41,521 bases of DNA from an uncultured Prevotella sp. Its GTDB lineage: Bacteria; Bacteroidota; Bacteroidia; Bacteroidales; Bacteroidaceae. The position numbers were made by a program, and so were the translations under genes. Shown one piece after another: positions 17,360 to 28,300 of this stretch. The stretch lies in the NCBI GenBank assembly GCA_900316295.1, contig ONCJ01000021.1, forward strand, positions 1 through 41,521, in the 5' to 3' direction. Each line of letters opens with the position of its first letter. Positions within the stretch are counted from its first letter, which is position 1. The notes below the pieces were generated by a model that saw only the letters and a program-made list of their open reading frames with translations, was not told where the DNA came from and made no database searches.

Positions 17360-17989
17360 TTAGCTCTTGTTTTTTGCTTTGAAAAGATACTTCAATATAA
17401 AGAATATGATAGCAACTGCGAGAATACCAAGAATGATAAATTTGATATACTCTCCGTACTCGCCGAGCTTTTGTTCGAGCTGTTCCTCTGGTACGAATGT
17501 ATGCATCCACCACCCTAAGGCAGCAAGGATGATATTCCATACTCCTGCACCTATAGTTGTGTATAACAGAAAATGCCAGTAGTTCATTTTTGCCAGTCCT
17601 GCAGGAATAGATATAAGATGTCGGATGCCAGGAATGAGTCGTCCTGTGATTGTTGCCACCATACCATGTTTATCGAAATATCTTTCGCTCTTCTCCACCT
17701 TCTCTTGATTGAGCAGGCACATCTTACCCCATTTACTATTAGCAAACTTATAGATGATAGGTCTGCCAAGATAATAGCCAGCGACATAGTTGATTGTTGC
17801 ACCACAATCAGCACCAAGTGTGGCAAATAGTATGACTAACCATATATTGAGTGAGCCACCTGCGGCATGATAGGCAGCAGGAGAGACCACAAGTTCGGAG
17901 GGTACAGGTATTACTGTGCTTTCAAGAAGCATTAGGAAGAATATCGTACCGTAATTCAGATGGGATAATAATGATGTTATTATGTTCAT
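17360..17989 (-). CDS. DedA family membrane protein
   Basis: The 209-residue integral membrane protein belongs to the DedA/SNARE-associated (VTT) family, whose members act as lipid carriers or help maintain membrane potential and envelope integrity. Hydrophobic segments lie at about 12-30, 47-70, 138-162 and 180-202. The family motifs are present: the ESTVIPVPSE segment in the N-terminal half and TGRLIPGIRHLISIPAG in the middle. It starts nine bases after the TPR gene and is probably in one operon with glnS and the TPR protein. Confidence 0.92.
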   Translation of the reverse strand: MNIITSLLSHLNYGTIFFLMLLESTVIPVPSELVVSPAAYHAAGGSLNIWLVILFATLGADCGATINYVAGYYLGRPIIYKFANSKWGKMCLLNQEKVEKSERYFDKHGMVATITGRLIPGIRHLISIPAGLAKMNYWHFLLYTTIGAGVWNIILAALGWWMHTFVPEEQLEQKLGEYGEYIKFIILGILAVAIIFFILKYLFKAKNKS

Positions 17990-17998
17990 GATAATTCT

Positions 17999-18802
17999 TT
18001 AGTGTGACAATTGTACTGTTTGACCAGACGTAGACTGATCACTGCCCAGCATGAGCATTAGTAATTCCTTATTGTAAATAGCGTCTTCATTGTCTGGCTC
18101 GATGGCAAGCGCATAGTCTAAGGATGTAATGGCTTCAGGTATTTTGTCTTGAACGAATTGCGCAAGGGCAATGTCTTGCCACAGGTCCACCTCGAAAGGA
18201 TAATCATTCAGCAACTGATTGAATATCTTTTCACTCTCATCTGCGACACCCATTCGGAACAAGGTGCGGGCATATAGATAGAGATAGTCGGAACCTTCCT
18301 TCCTAAACGACCTTTGCAGCCATTCCATACACAGAGTGTATTCCTCATAATCAAAGAAAAGATTGGCTACATCAAAAAAGTAGTCGTCAATTTCGGATTG
18401 TGATTCGTGCTGGATAACATCGGCATAATAACCCACGAGATAGTCATCGGCAGCATGTCCTCCGTCTCTGGTGAGTATTATCTCTGCCTTGACATAGTGA
18501 TATTCTATATCACTCTTGTCTTGGGCTCTTTCTATGTATTGCTCAGCCTTATCGGTATCAGCTCCGTATAACAGACAGAAGCGGGCTTTGAAAGCAAGGA
18601 GACACAACGCGTCTGGAAAGACCTCAAGTGCTTGGTCAATGATCTCTTGTGCCATATTGTCATCACCGAGCTCGTCTGAATAGTATTCGGCAAGCTCGGC
18701 AAACTCATCGGCGTCAAGATAGCTGTCACCATCCGAGTTCAAGAACTGATCATATCGATTGATCAGTTCCTGAATGTCGTTGTTGTCCTTGTTGTACTCC
18801 AA
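17999..18802 (-). CDS. Tetratricopeptide-repeat protein
   Basis: The 267-residue acidic protein has no signal peptide or membrane segment and consists of helical repeats recognisable as TPRs, for example AQEIIDQALEVFPDALCLLAFKARF, a middle pair around 150-200, and AITSLDYALAIEPDNEDAIYN near the end. TPR arrays hold partner proteins; no partner can be inferred beyond its neighbours. It lies 17 bases after glnS and nine before the DedA gene, so the three are likely one transcript. Confidence 0.85.
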   Translation of the reverse strand: MEYNKDNNDIQELINRYDQFLNSDGDSYLDADEFAELAEYYSDELGDDNMAQEIIDQALEVFPDALCLLAFKARFCLLYGADTDKAEQYIERAQDKSDIEYHYVKAEIILTRDGGHAADDYLVGYYADVIQHESQSEIDDYFFDVANLFFDYEEYTLCMEWLQRSFRKEGSDYLYLYARTLFRMGVADESEKIFNQLLNDYPFEVDLWQDIALAQFVQDKIPEAITSLDYALAIEPDNEDAIYNKELLMLMLGSDQSTSGQTVQLSH

Positions 18803-18819
18803 TATATTCTTATTATATA

Positions 18820-20532
18820 TTATGCCTTGTTTTGTTTAGCCCAGGTGTCTTTCAGTCCGACAGTCTTATTGAAGACAAGTTTGTCAGATGTCGTGTCTGG
18901 GTCGAGCATGAAATATCCTATTCGCTGGAATTGCAGATAGTCGCCTGGTTTTTTGGTTTGCAGGAAATCTTCTACATAACACTCATTGAGGACATTCAGG
19001 CTATCCGGATTGAGCAATTCGTGGAAATCACGTTCGTCGGCTGAAGGGTTCTCTACGTTGAACAATCGCTCATATATGCGCACCTCAGCCTTCTTACAAT
19101 GGTCGGCACTTACCCAATGCAGGGTTCCCTTAACCTTTCTGTTGGCTCCATCCATACCGCTCTTGCTTGTCGGGTCATATTCAGCCTGTATCTCTACGAT
19201 GTTTCCGTCGGCATCTTTGGTGCATCCTGTACACATTATTATATATGCATTCTTCAGACGTACCTCCTTACCAGGTGTCATACGGAAGAATTTCTTTGGT
19301 GCATCCTCCATGAAGTCATCACGTTCAATCCATAGATTGCGTGAGAAGGTGATAGTGTGACTGCCATCAGCCTCATTTTCGGGGTTGTTGATAGCTTCCA
19401 TCTCTTCGGTCTTTCCTTCTGGATAGTTGGTGATGACAAGCTTTACTGGATTTAATACCGCAGACACTCGGCATGCTTTCTTGTTGAGGTCGTCGCGAAC
19501 GGCAGCCTCAAGCAGAGCCATGTCGTTGAGTGCGTCGAACTTGGTATAGCCGATAGAGTCGATAAATTTGCGTATGCTCTCTGGCGAATATCCGCGTCTG
19601 CGCATTCCGCTGATAGTAGGCATTCGCGGATCATCCCATCCATTCACCTTCTTTTCCTCTACCAATGCCAAGAGCTTTCGTTTTGACATGATGGTATATG
19701 TGAGGTTTAGTCGGTTGAACTCTATCTGTCGTGGACGGTAGGAAGTCTGGTTGTCTTTCTCCTGAAGTAAGTCAACAAACTTATCATACAGCGGGCGATG
19801 AGGTACGAACTCAAGAGTGCAGATGGAGTGTGTGACTCCCTCAAAGTAGTCGCTTTGTCCATGTGCGAAATCATACATTGGATATGCGTGCCACTTTGTG
19901 CCCGTTCTGTGGTGTGGGGTATGAATGGTTCTGTAGATGATAGGATCACGGAAGTGCATGTTCGGATTAGCCATATCCAGTTTTGCACGCAGCACCATTG
20001 CCCCTTCTTTTGCCTCAGCGGTATTCATGAGGTTGAAGAGTCGCAGGTTTTCCTCAACTGGTCTGTCGCGATAGGGTGATGGTGTTCCTGGTTCTGTAGG
20101 CGTACCCTTCTGCTGGGCTATCTGTTCCGATGTCTGTTCGTCTATATATGCGAGTCCGTTGTTGATCATCCACAAGGCGAAATCCCATAGCTTCTCAAAG
20201 TAGTCGGATGCGTAGTAGATATTGCCCCACTTAAATCCAAGCCAGCTGATGTCATTGAGTATGTTCTCGACATATTCGTTATTCTCTTTTGACGGGTTGG
20301 TATCGTCAAATCGAAGATTACAGATTCCGTTATAGTGTTCTGCCACACCGAAGTCCATACATATAGCCTTAGCATGTCCTATGTGCAGATAGCCATTAGG
20401 CTCTGGTGGAAAACGAGTCTGTATGCGACCGTTGTTCTTACCTTCAGCGAGATCTTCTTCTACCAATTGCTCCACGAAACTAAGGCTTCTCTTCTCCTCG
20501 TTTTCGATGGGTGTTGTCTTTTCTTCTATCAT
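18820..20532 (-). CDS. glnS: Glutaminyl-tRNA synthetase
   Basis: The 570-residue product charges tRNA-Gln. The class I signatures are present: PPEPNGYLHIGHAKA (HIGH motif, near residue 47) and the IMSKRKLL segment, a KMSKS equivalent. The catalytic core and the C-terminal anticodon-binding barrels are complete (RNLWIERDDF, LKNAYIIMC). Having glnS means the organism charges glutamine directly rather than relying only on amidation of Glu-tRNA, as is usual in Bacteroidales. A -7 box lies 32 bases upstream of the ATG. Confidence 0.97.
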   Translation of the reverse strand: MIEEKTTPIENEEKRSLSFVEQLVEEDLAEGKNNGRIQTRFPPEPNGYLHIGHAKAICMDFGVAEHYNGICNLRFDDTNPSKENNEYVENILNDISWLGFKWGNIYYASDYFEKLWDFALWMINNGLAYIDEQTSEQIAQQKGTPTEPGTPSPYRDRPVEENLRLFNLMNTAEAKEGAMVLRAKLDMANPNMHFRDPIIYRTIHTPHHRTGTKWHAYPMYDFAHGQSDYFEGVTHSICTLEFVPHRPLYDKFVDLLQEKDNQTSYRPRQIEFNRLNLTYTIMSKRKLLALVEEKKVNGWDDPRMPTISGMRRRGYSPESIRKFIDSIGYTKFDALNDMALLEAAVRDDLNKKACRVSAVLNPVKLVITNYPEGKTEEMEAINNPENEADGSHTITFSRNLWIERDDFMEDAPKKFFRMTPGKEVRLKNAYIIMCTGCTKDADGNIVEIQAEYDPTSKSGMDGANRKVKGTLHWVSADHCKKAEVRIYERLFNVENPSADERDFHELLNPDSLNVLNECYVEDFLQTKKPGDYLQFQRIGYFMLDPDTTSDKLVFNKTVGLKDTWAKQNKA

Positions 20533-20564
20533 AGTTGGTGATACTTATATTATAATAATGTGTG

Positions 20565-20572
20565 CAAAGGTA
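20565..20572 (-). promoter_or_regulatory. Bacteroidota -7 box of glnS
   Basis: TACCTTTG on the minus strand matches the consensus and gives a leader of about 26 bases. The -33 region is T-rich without an exact TTTG. Confidence 0.6.
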
Positions 20573-20608
20573 CAAAATAATGTGTAAATATCGTATCTAT
20601 TCATGATT

Positions 20609-21646
20609 TTATTTAATTCCTCTCTCGTTGAGAGCCTTTGCATATTTGGCTGCGTTTTGTTGATGTTCAGAGTATGTCTTAGCAAAATTGTGAGTACCGC
20701 TGAAATCCTCTTTGGCACACATATACAGATAGTCATGGTGTACAAAGTTGAGAACAGCATCGACTGCCTGTAGCGAAGGCAGACGTATAGGGCCAGGTGG
20801 CAGACCTTTGTATTTATACGTGTTGTATGGATTGTCCACTCTGAGCATACTGTTATATATTCTTCTTGCCTCGAAATCTCCATTAGCAAACTTCACGGTA
20901 GGGTCAGCCTGTAGCGGCATGTCTATGCGTAAACGGTTGATATACATACCCGCAATCATTGGCATCTCGTCAACATTGGCAGTCTCCTCGTCTACAATAC
21001 TTGCCAGCGTGACAACTTCAATAGGGGAGAGGTCTGCATTCTTCGCTTTCTCCAGTCGCTCGAAAGTCCAGAATTTCTCATTTTCCCGTTTCATCCTTTC
21101 GAGTAATGTCTTCACGGATATGTTCCAATAGAAGTCATATGTGTTAGGAATAAACATCGCGATGATGGTCTTTGGTGTATATCCGTATTCCGCACATGTA
21201 GCACTATCATTGAGCGCCTTGTACAGTTCGTCCCGACTCATCATCAGTTTCTTGCTTATGTCCTTTGCCAGTCTCTCGGTTGTCCTTACAGAATTGATGG
21301 TCACGTTGACGGGTGCCTGTATGCCGTTGCGCACATATCTGAAAGTCTGCAGAGCTCCGTGGCTGCCTATCTGATAACGTCCTGTCTTGATATGGTCGCC
21401 ATAACTCTTGTACCGAGCGAGCTGCTTGAATGCCCAGAGCGAATGTTTTGTGGTGATAGGGGAGAGCTTCTGATATACAGAGTCTACATTATCGTCACTA
21501 TCGATATATAGGTATGTCTCTTCGCCACTCCTTGACATTCCTGTAAAAAACATATAGTATATGCCTATAGCCACAACACATATAGCTATGATTATGCTTT
21601 TCAGTATGATACCCCTGCTTCTGTTTTTCCTTCTTTTCTTATTCAT
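20609..21646 (-). CDS. mltG: Endolytic murein transglycosylase MltG (YceG-like)
   Basis: The product cuts nascent peptidoglycan strands and limits their length. It has a lysine/arginine-rich N-terminus, a single membrane segment (IILKSIIIAICVVAIGIYYM) and a periplasmic YceG domain with FIPNTYDFYWN, TLASIVDEETAN (the catalytic acidic segment), MYINRLRIDMPLQADPTVKF and YKYKGLPPGPI. The start used here is the ATG at 21644-21646 (MNKKRRKNRSR), directly after AAGGAG; an in-frame TTG at 21659-21661 would start inside a 23-base repeat array and is less likely. The array separates it from the DUF4861 gene upstream. Confidence 0.9.
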   Translation of the reverse strand: MNKKRRKNRSRGIILKSIIIAICVVAIGIYYMFFTGMSRSGEETYLYIDSDDNVDSVYQKLSPITTKHSLWAFKQLARYKSYGDHIKTGRYQIGSHGALQTFRYVRNGIQAPVNVTINSVRTTERLAKDISKKLMMSRDELYKALNDSATCAEYGYTPKTIIAMFIPNTYDFYWNISVKTLLERMKRENEKFWTFERLEKAKNADLSPIEVVTLASIVDEETANVDEMPMIAGMYINRLRIDMPLQADPTVKFANGDFEARRIYNSMLRVDNPYNTYKYKGLPPGPIRLPSLQAVDAVLNFVHHDYLYMCAKEDFSGTHNFAKTYSEHQQNAAKYAKALNERGIK

Positions 21647-21647
21647 C

Positions 21648-21739
21648 TCCTTATTACTCAATTACTCATCTACTTATTACTCAATTACTCATCTACTTAT
21701 TACTCAATTACTCATCTACTTATTACTCAATATCTCATC
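21648..21739. repeat. 23-base tandem repeat, about four copies, before mltG
   Basis: Copies lie at about 21648-21670, 21671-21693, 21694-21716 and 21717-21739. The second and third are identical; the fourth differs by an A/T swap. The core of the unit is TTATTACTCAATTACTCATC. The array starts at the mltG start region and overlaps the stop of the DUF4861 gene, so it fills the whole spacer. Read on the minus strand it contains ATG-AGT-AAT-TGA mini-frames. Confidence 0.9.
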
Positions 21740-22991
21740 TCCCCATGTTAACGCTCACTTCTACGGGTGTTTCTATCTCCTTTCGCCACCCCTTGAGGTA
21801 GCCAAACCATTTTTCCTTGCTGCCAGGACCGAACGTCTCGTTGGCACTTGTGTATACCAGCTTGTAGCTGATGTGCTGGTCTTGCGTATTCAGGATATAG
21901 GCATAGTTATCTTTGTTAGCATCCACCTCCTTCATCCTATACTTGTCTGGTACGTATATACCCAGTCCTACGGTCTCTCTTGGATGATCTACCGAGTCTT
22001 TTTCTGACGATGGGAATGCCGTTCCCCAACAGCCTCTGACACCTTTATGGTCGGTAAACTCCTCTGAGCCCTTTACATTGATAATACCTGTTGAGAACAA
22101 TTGTGCGGACACATCACGATTGAAGAACACGTCGACATCAATATCTCTATGTCCTCCATAAAGCGTGTATCTTATAGTAGTATTCACACGGGGCATATTC
22201 TCGTTGATTTTCCATCCTCTGTCCTCCAGTTCAACGATAGTCCTAACCGGACCTGTAGCTATTATTCTTTGGGTACGATGCATAACGTCTTCTATCATAG
22301 TCGGTTCGTTGCCGTCCCAACCACGCAATGCGCCCAGACCGAAGGTGTTGCCCACCCATAGCACATCGTCGCCAAAACCTGCAGCTTTCTGTTCCTTAGT
22401 AGGGTAGAACTGGGTTTCCTTGACCTCCAGTCCTTTGTTTTTCTTTCCATAAAGATCAAGAGTCTGACGTTTGTCAAAATATATTCTTATTGCAATGAGC
22501 TCACTCTCAAAAGCCACGCCATGATGGTGGAGCAGATGGTACTGATCCTTTAGATCCTGTGTGGCGGTTATCTCTGACAGATAAAGGTCATGCTTGTTCT
22601 TTTCCTTAATCTTCGGATTGCGTAGCATAATCTCGGCAAAAGTGCGTGGATTATATTGTCGCGGTTCGCCATATTCCATCATTTCTATCTTGTACTCCTG
22701 CTTTTCTCCTTTTTTAATGTCGACAAGGAAACACAATTCATCATAGAATCCATCACGATCGAGGTCGTCAAGTTGCGAAGGTATCTCTTTACCATCGAGA
22801 GTAACCTTAACTTGCTGAACATCAGGATAATCCTTTATACTTACCACGACCGGATAGTCCTTCCTGTCTAAAGTGGATGAGTTTGTCAGGCAAACTGTAC
22901 CATTTTGGCTCGCAATTTGGTACGAATTCTGGGCAAAAACGGCCCATTTTGTGAGCAGACCCAGTACTAATAAAATATAGACTCGTTTCAT
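21735..22991 (-). CDS. DUF4861 protein, exported, probably polysaccharide-related
   Basis: The 418-residue product has a signal peptide (cleavage near AVFAQ, residues 17-21) and belongs to the DUF4861 family, found near pectin and rhamnogalacturonan degradation genes in Bacteroidota. Recognisable blocks include DLDRDGFYDELCFLVDIKKGE, HHHGVAFESELIAIRIYFD and WVGNTFGLGALRGWDG. The catalytic role of the family is not known to me, so a glycan-processing role is inference from family context only. The stop lies inside the 23-base repeat array leading to mltG. Confidence 0.85.
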   Translation of the reverse strand: MKRVYILLVLGLLTKWAVFAQNSYQIASQNGTVCLTNSSTLDRKDYPVVVSIKDYPDVQQVKVTLDGKEIPSQLDDLDRDGFYDELCFLVDIKKGEKQEYKIEMMEYGEPRQYNPRTFAEIMLRNPKIKEKNKHDLYLSEITATQDLKDQYHLLHHHGVAFESELIAIRIYFDKRQTLDLYGKKNKGLEVKETQFYPTKEQKAAGFGDDVLWVGNTFGLGALRGWDGNEPTMIEDVMHRTQRIIATGPVRTIVELEDRGWKINENMPRVNTTIRYTLYGGHRDIDVDVFFNRDVSAQLFSTGIINVKGSEEFTDHKGVRGCWGTAFPSSEKDSVDHPRETVGLGIYVPDKYRMKEVDANKDNYAYILNTQDQHISYKLVYTSANETFGPGSKEKWFGYLKGWRKEIETPVEVSVNMGR

Positions 22992-23043
22992 TATATATCA
23001 ATACTATTATTTGATTATTTCTTTCTATTACCAATACATCATG

Positions 23044-23051
23044 CAAATGTA
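23044..23051 (-). promoter_or_regulatory. -7 box of the DUF4861 gene
   Basis: TACATTTG on the minus strand matches TAnnTTTG and lies 52 bases before the ATG at 22991. No TTTG -33 box is seen. It faces away from the promoter of the DUF5686 gene. Confidence 0.5.
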
Positions 23052-23072
23052 AGAAATAAAATTCGTTTTTCT

Positions 23073-23103
23073 TTTGATATTATTCTAAATTTTTATATTT
23101 TTG
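23073..23103 (+). promoter_or_regulatory. Promoter of the DUF5686 gene
   Basis: A TTTG -33 box (23073-23076) is 19 bases from TATTTTTG (23096-23103), a full consensus match. Transcription would start near 23110, leaving a leader of about 95 bases. Confidence 0.75.
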
Positions 23104-23204
23104 CAAATCTAAAGCTAATACGCATGAAATAGAAAATTCTGCGGATAGGGAATAAAATTGAAAGTATTGTCACTAAATAACATAAAATTCTCCTAACAGG
23201 CATT

Positions 23205-25322
23205 ATGATAAATAAGATATTTGTTTTTATCACATTTCTGATTATATCCTTCATATCTATGCCTGTTAGTGCTAAGGACAGGAAAGGAAAAAAAGCTCTG
23301 CTAAATAAGATATACACTTATTCTGCAGGGCTACGTGAACAGTTGCCTGATTCAATAGAGTCTAACAACTATACAAAATTGAGTATAGATTTTGTGCGTA
23401 AGAATTTTGCAATCTATAGTATTCCACATGTTTTCCAACTGATACGTAGTGGCGAGCGTGAACATTTTCTGGAGATATATTCTCACGCCACATATTTTAA
23501 GAATAACGAGCAGAAACCGAATCGTAATGAATTCTTGAAAACTAAGTCACATCGTAATGTATATGTAAGTACAATTAGAAAGCGCCGCGAGGCTTTTGAG
23601 GTGGTGACTGACTATCTGATACCGGACATCTATCGTACAACTATGATAGACGACCAACTCCTATCACCCTTTGCCAAAGGCAATCGAAGATATTATATTT
23701 ATCATAATGTCAAGATGAACGATAGTCTTACGCACGTGCAATTTAAGCCGAAAGTAAAACATACGATGTTGGGCAAAGGTCACGCGATAGTAGAATCGAG
23801 TACGGGAAGAATCGTAAGTTACGAGATATCAAGCGAATATGACATGATGAGCTATACTCTCAATGTAGTAATGAACGATGATAATGTGAAGAGTCTCTTT
23901 CCAAAAATATGTGATTTCAACTCAAAAATATCCTATCTTGGCAATATTATCAAGATTGATGCGAAAGTGTTCTACGACCAGCCTGTGACATTTCCAGACA
24001 GTATCACCAATGTAAACAGTCGTAAGATGATGGCACCATTACGCCCCGAACCGCTCAACGATGAGGAACAACAGATCATGGTAAGGAGTGCTGAGAAACT
24101 CCGCAAGAAATACAATATGCCTGACAGTATCTCTGTAGACAGCGTTCTGGAGATTGGTGGCTATGCAGGCAAGAAGCGTACTGGCTTCCAGCATTTCATA
24201 TGGGATGTCATTGGCGACAATCTTCTTAGTAATATCAAGGGCAAGTTTGGGCCCGAAGATCGCGGCTCATATCGTATCGGTCCGCTACTCAATCCAGGAT
24301 ATTTCGGCTATTCTGACTCCAAGGGACTGATATATAAACTTAAGATAAAAGCAGGATTTTACATCAACGAGAACAGCGAAATTTCTCTAAATGCAAAATA
24401 TGCCTATGCCTTCAAGCTACATCGCGCATATATCACCCTGCCAGTTTATTACACATTCAACAAAAAACGCAACGGATATATTAAATTCGAGGCTCGAACA
24501 GGAAACAGAATAGCCAACTCCACCCTACTCGACGAGGTGAAAAAGGAACACAACAGAGACTCCATCAATTTCGACAAGATGGACCTTGACTATTTTAAGA
24601 ACAACAGCTATCGACTACTCTTGAACTATGATATAAACGAAAAGTTCGGCTTCCAGGCAGGAGCCGTCTACTATTACAGATGTGCCGAAGACATGGAGGG
24701 GTTCAAGCAGCTGGGCAAACCATATCGTTTTAATGCTTTCGCACCGTTATTCCAGCTGCAATATCGTCCTCGTGGCTACCTCGGCCCGTTCCTTATATTC
24801 GACTACGAGCGTGGACTCAACAACATACTTGGAGCCCATACCGAATATGGCAGATGGGAGTTTGACGCCTATCATACGTTCGGGCTCAATCGTATGCGTT
24901 TCTGGTTTGTCCGGGGAGGATTGGGATTCTATACCCATCGTGGCAAGAACGTGTATTTCCTTGACTATGAGAACTTCCGAAAGAATGACGTTCCCGAAGG
25001 ATGGGACGATGACTGGTCGGGCGAGTTCGAGCTACTTGACGGCAACTGGTATAATGCAGCCGACTACTATCTGCGAGCCCATGCCACTTACGAGTCGCCA
25101 CTGCTCCTCCTATCATGGATTCCTATTGCAGGTCAGGTACTCGAACGTGAGCGTATATATGTCAGCATATTAGGTATGCGCAGAATGTCGCCATACGTCG
25201 AGTGTGGCTATGGTTTTACCAATAGAGTCTTCTCTATGGGCATGTTTACCGCCTTCTCCAACAAGGGCTATGATGGCTTTGGCTTTAAGTTTGGCTTCGA
25301 ACTGTTCGATAAATGGCGATAA
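23205..25322 (+). CDS. DUF5686-type outer-membrane beta-barrel protein
   Basis: The 705-residue product has a signal peptide (residues 1-23, ending VSA) and the sequence character of the DUF5686 family of Bacteroidota outer-membrane proteins: an N-terminal region with DYLIPDIYRTTMIDDQLLSPF, then a C-terminal half of alternating short hydrophobic and aromatic strands that ends in a typical barrel terminus (GFGFKFGFELFDKWR). Many members carry an N-terminal carboxypeptidase-regulatory-like domain; this one appears to lack it. Function is unknown. It is followed 45 bases later by the addA-type gene on the same strand. Confidence 0.82.
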   Translation: MINKIFVFITFLIISFISMPVSAKDRKGKKALLNKIYTYSAGLREQLPDSIESNNYTKLSIDFVRKNFAIYSIPHVFQLIRSGEREHFLEIYSHATYFKNNEQKPNRNEFLKTKSHRNVYVSTIRKRREAFEVVTDYLIPDIYRTTMIDDQLLSPFAKGNRRYYIYHNVKMNDSLTHVQFKPKVKHTMLGKGHAIVESSTGRIVSYEISSEYDMMSYTLNVVMNDDNVKSLFPKICDFNSKISYLGNIIKIDAKVFYDQPVTFPDSITNVNSRKMMAPLRPEPLNDEEQQIMVRSAEKLRKKYNMPDSISVDSVLEIGGYAGKKRTGFQHFIWDVIGDNLLSNIKGKFGPEDRGSYRIGPLLNPGYFGYSDSKGLIYKLKIKAGFYINENSEISLNAKYAYAFKLHRAYITLPVYYTFNKKRNGYIKFEARTGNRIANSTLLDEVKKEHNRDSINFDKMDLDYFKNNSYRLLLNYDINEKFGFQAGAVYYYRCAEDMEGFKQLGKPYRFNAFAPLFQLQYRPRGYLGPFLIFDYERGLNNILGAHTEYGRWEFDAYHTFGLNRMRFWFVRGGLGFYTHRGKNVYFLDYENFRKNDVPEGWDDDWSGEFELLDGNWYNAADYYLRAHATYESPLLLLSWIPIAGQVLERERIYVSILGMRRMSPYVECGYGFTNRVFSMGMFTAFSNKGYDGFGFKFGFELFDKWR

Positions 25323-25367
25323 TACACACAGCAATTTATTACTACCAACAGCAATAATCAACTAACC

Positions 25368-28300
25368 ATGAAAACCAATACAAAACCATTAACCATATAT
25401 AAAGCCAGTGCAGGATCAGGCAAGACGTTTACTCTCGTAGTGGAATATCTATGCTTGTTAGTACAGAATCCTACCTGCCACGACCAGATACTTGCCGTAA
25501 CCTTTACCAACAAGGCTACCGAGGAGATGAAAATGCGCATCATCAGCCAACTGTATGGTATCAGCAAGGGGCTGCCCTCATCCGACAACTACCTCAGGGT
25601 GATAGCCGAACGCACCCAACAGCCTGAAACCGACATACGCTCTCGGTGTACTACCGCTCTGTATCACATCCTTCATCATTACAACAATTTCCATATACAG
25701 ACTATCGACGCCTTCTTTCAGACGGTATTCCGCAATATGGCTCGCGAGCTCGACCTACCACCCAACCTACGTATTGACCTAAATGACATAGAGGTGGAAC
25801 AGAAGGCTGTCGACGAACTAATCAACTCGCTCGACACCAACTCGCAAGTACTTTCGTGGATTCGCGAATACATCTCTGCCAATATGCAGGAAGACCAAGG
25901 ATGGAATGTCATCAACGAGATAAAGAAGTTCGGACAAAATATCTTTAAGGACTTTTATAAGAACAACGAGGAGTCGCTCAATAGAATACTGAGCAATAAT
26001 GACTTTTTCAGCCAGTTGCGTCGCAAACTCGTGCTCGATCGAAATAATGCACAAAATGAATGGAGCAAACATGTCAATGCGCTCTACGACCTGCTCGAAC
26101 GTAATGGCTATAACCACCTGGAGTATTATAAGTATGGTAAAAGTGGCTCGGTTTGTGCATATATCTGCAAACTATACAATTCAGATATCGAACTCTCCCC
26201 CACTCCCTCACGCGTTCAAGCATTCATAGACGACCCTTTGTCTATGGTTAAAGTCGATATTGCAGGCGAAAGCATTAACGACTTTGCTGTCAACGTATTA
26301 CAACCTGCGATAAAGGAGTTTGAAGACAACAAACATAAGTGGTGGAAAACATACCAGTCAGCCCGGCTTACCTTACGCAATCTCAATCAGCTCCGCCTGC
26401 TATATGCTATAGATTCTAAGGTGAAGAGCATGAACGAAGAAGCCAACCGCTTCCAGCTTAGCAACACACAGAGCCTGCTCAAATCGTTTATCCACGATAG
26501 CGATTCACCGTTTATATATGAAAAGATAGGTTCTTTCCTACGATATATCATGATAGACGAGTTCCAGGATACCAGTCGTATGCAATGGGACAACTTCAAG
26601 GTGTTGCTACTTGACAATTTGGCAGACAAACACTCACACAATCTCATCGTAGGCGATGTCAAGCAAAGCATATACCGTTGGCGTGGTGGCGATTGGCAAC
26701 TGCTCAATAATATCAAGGAAGAATTTACCACCAGCAGCCAAGGATGGGAGGACTACATCAAGGAGATAACCCTTGACCACAACCATCGCTCATCTGAGAA
26801 GATAGTATTGTTCAATAACGCCTTCTTTGACAGAGCCGTCGAACAGACTCTTGTCGAACTGAAAAACGACAATATTGACGACTATGAACAACTCCAGCGG
26901 GCATATAACGGACACTCCCAGAAGCCCAGCAAGCTGGACGGCAAGGGCTATGTGAGCATCAATCTTCTTGGCAGTAGCTCTAACGAGTATCGAGACGACA
27001 TGCTTGGCAGGATTCTCGACCATGTAGACACTCTTATCAGTCATGGCGTTAAAGATAGCGACATCGCAATCCTTGTACGTTCTAACAGTCACATCCTCAC
27101 CATTGCCGACATGTTCATGCGCGAGCGACCTAATATAAATATTGTGTCGGGCGAAGCCTTTCGCCTTGACGCCTCGCCAGCCGTCAACATTCTTGTCGAT
27201 GCCCTTCGACTGCTTGTCAACCCTGACGATGACCTCACACGCAACACGCTTGCAAAGAATTATGTCAGGAGTGTTCTTGAACAAGATGCCGACGACAACG
27301 ACATCTTCCTTTCTGATGACGTCAACGCCCTGCTACCACAACAATACCGTGAAGACAAGAGTCTTGCCAACATGCCCCTGACCGACCTCGTCAGCACACT
27401 TTACAACATATTCTCGCTCGACCGCCTACCCAGTCAGTCAGCATATATTTGCCGATTCAATGACGTATTGTCAGAATATGTCTTCGACGACACATCTGAT
27501 ATTCATGGATTCCTCAAGTCATGGGACGAAACACTGCATACACAGAAGATCCAAAGCGATGTGGTCAACGGAATACGACTGCTGTCTATACATAAGAGTA
27601 AGGGATTGGAGTTCAAGCATGTCATAGTACCTTTCTGCGACTGGAAACTGGAACAGGAAGACACGTTGTGGTGTGAGAATGTGGAAGGCGACCCTTATTG
27701 TCAGCTCCCCATCATACCAGTGCAGAGCTCTAAGAAGAAGATGACAGGCACGGTCTTCGAATCCCAATACAAAAAAGAGCACCTGCAGACTGTCGTTGAC
27801 AACATGAATCTGCTATATGTCGCCTTCACTCGCGCAGAAGAGAGTCTGTTGGTGATAGGCAAGAAGTCAGGCGACGACAAGAAGAAAAACGCCAAAGCGA
27901 CAGCATCTCCCAACAACCGAAGCTTCATCATCGAACAAGTCATACGTCTGTTGCCTGAGCAACTTGACGGCAGCACCCTCATCGACGATGATTGTGCGTT
28001 GACGCTACAATGGGGAGAGATGCCTACAAAGCCAGTTAACACGGCAAGACATGATGACAAAGGTCAACATAACATCTTCGAACAAAGTGAGACGCCCTAC
28101 CCCATCACCCCACATACATATCCTTCGACGGTATCTTTCCGTCAAAGCAACAAGAGCAGAGAGTTTGTCTCGACGATAGATGACGAGCCGCTGTCATCCT
28201 CAACCAATTACATTCAGATGGGCAACGTCCTTCACAACCTGTTTGCCCACATTCGAACCGAGAATGACATCGAACCACAACTACGATCCTTAGAACTTGA

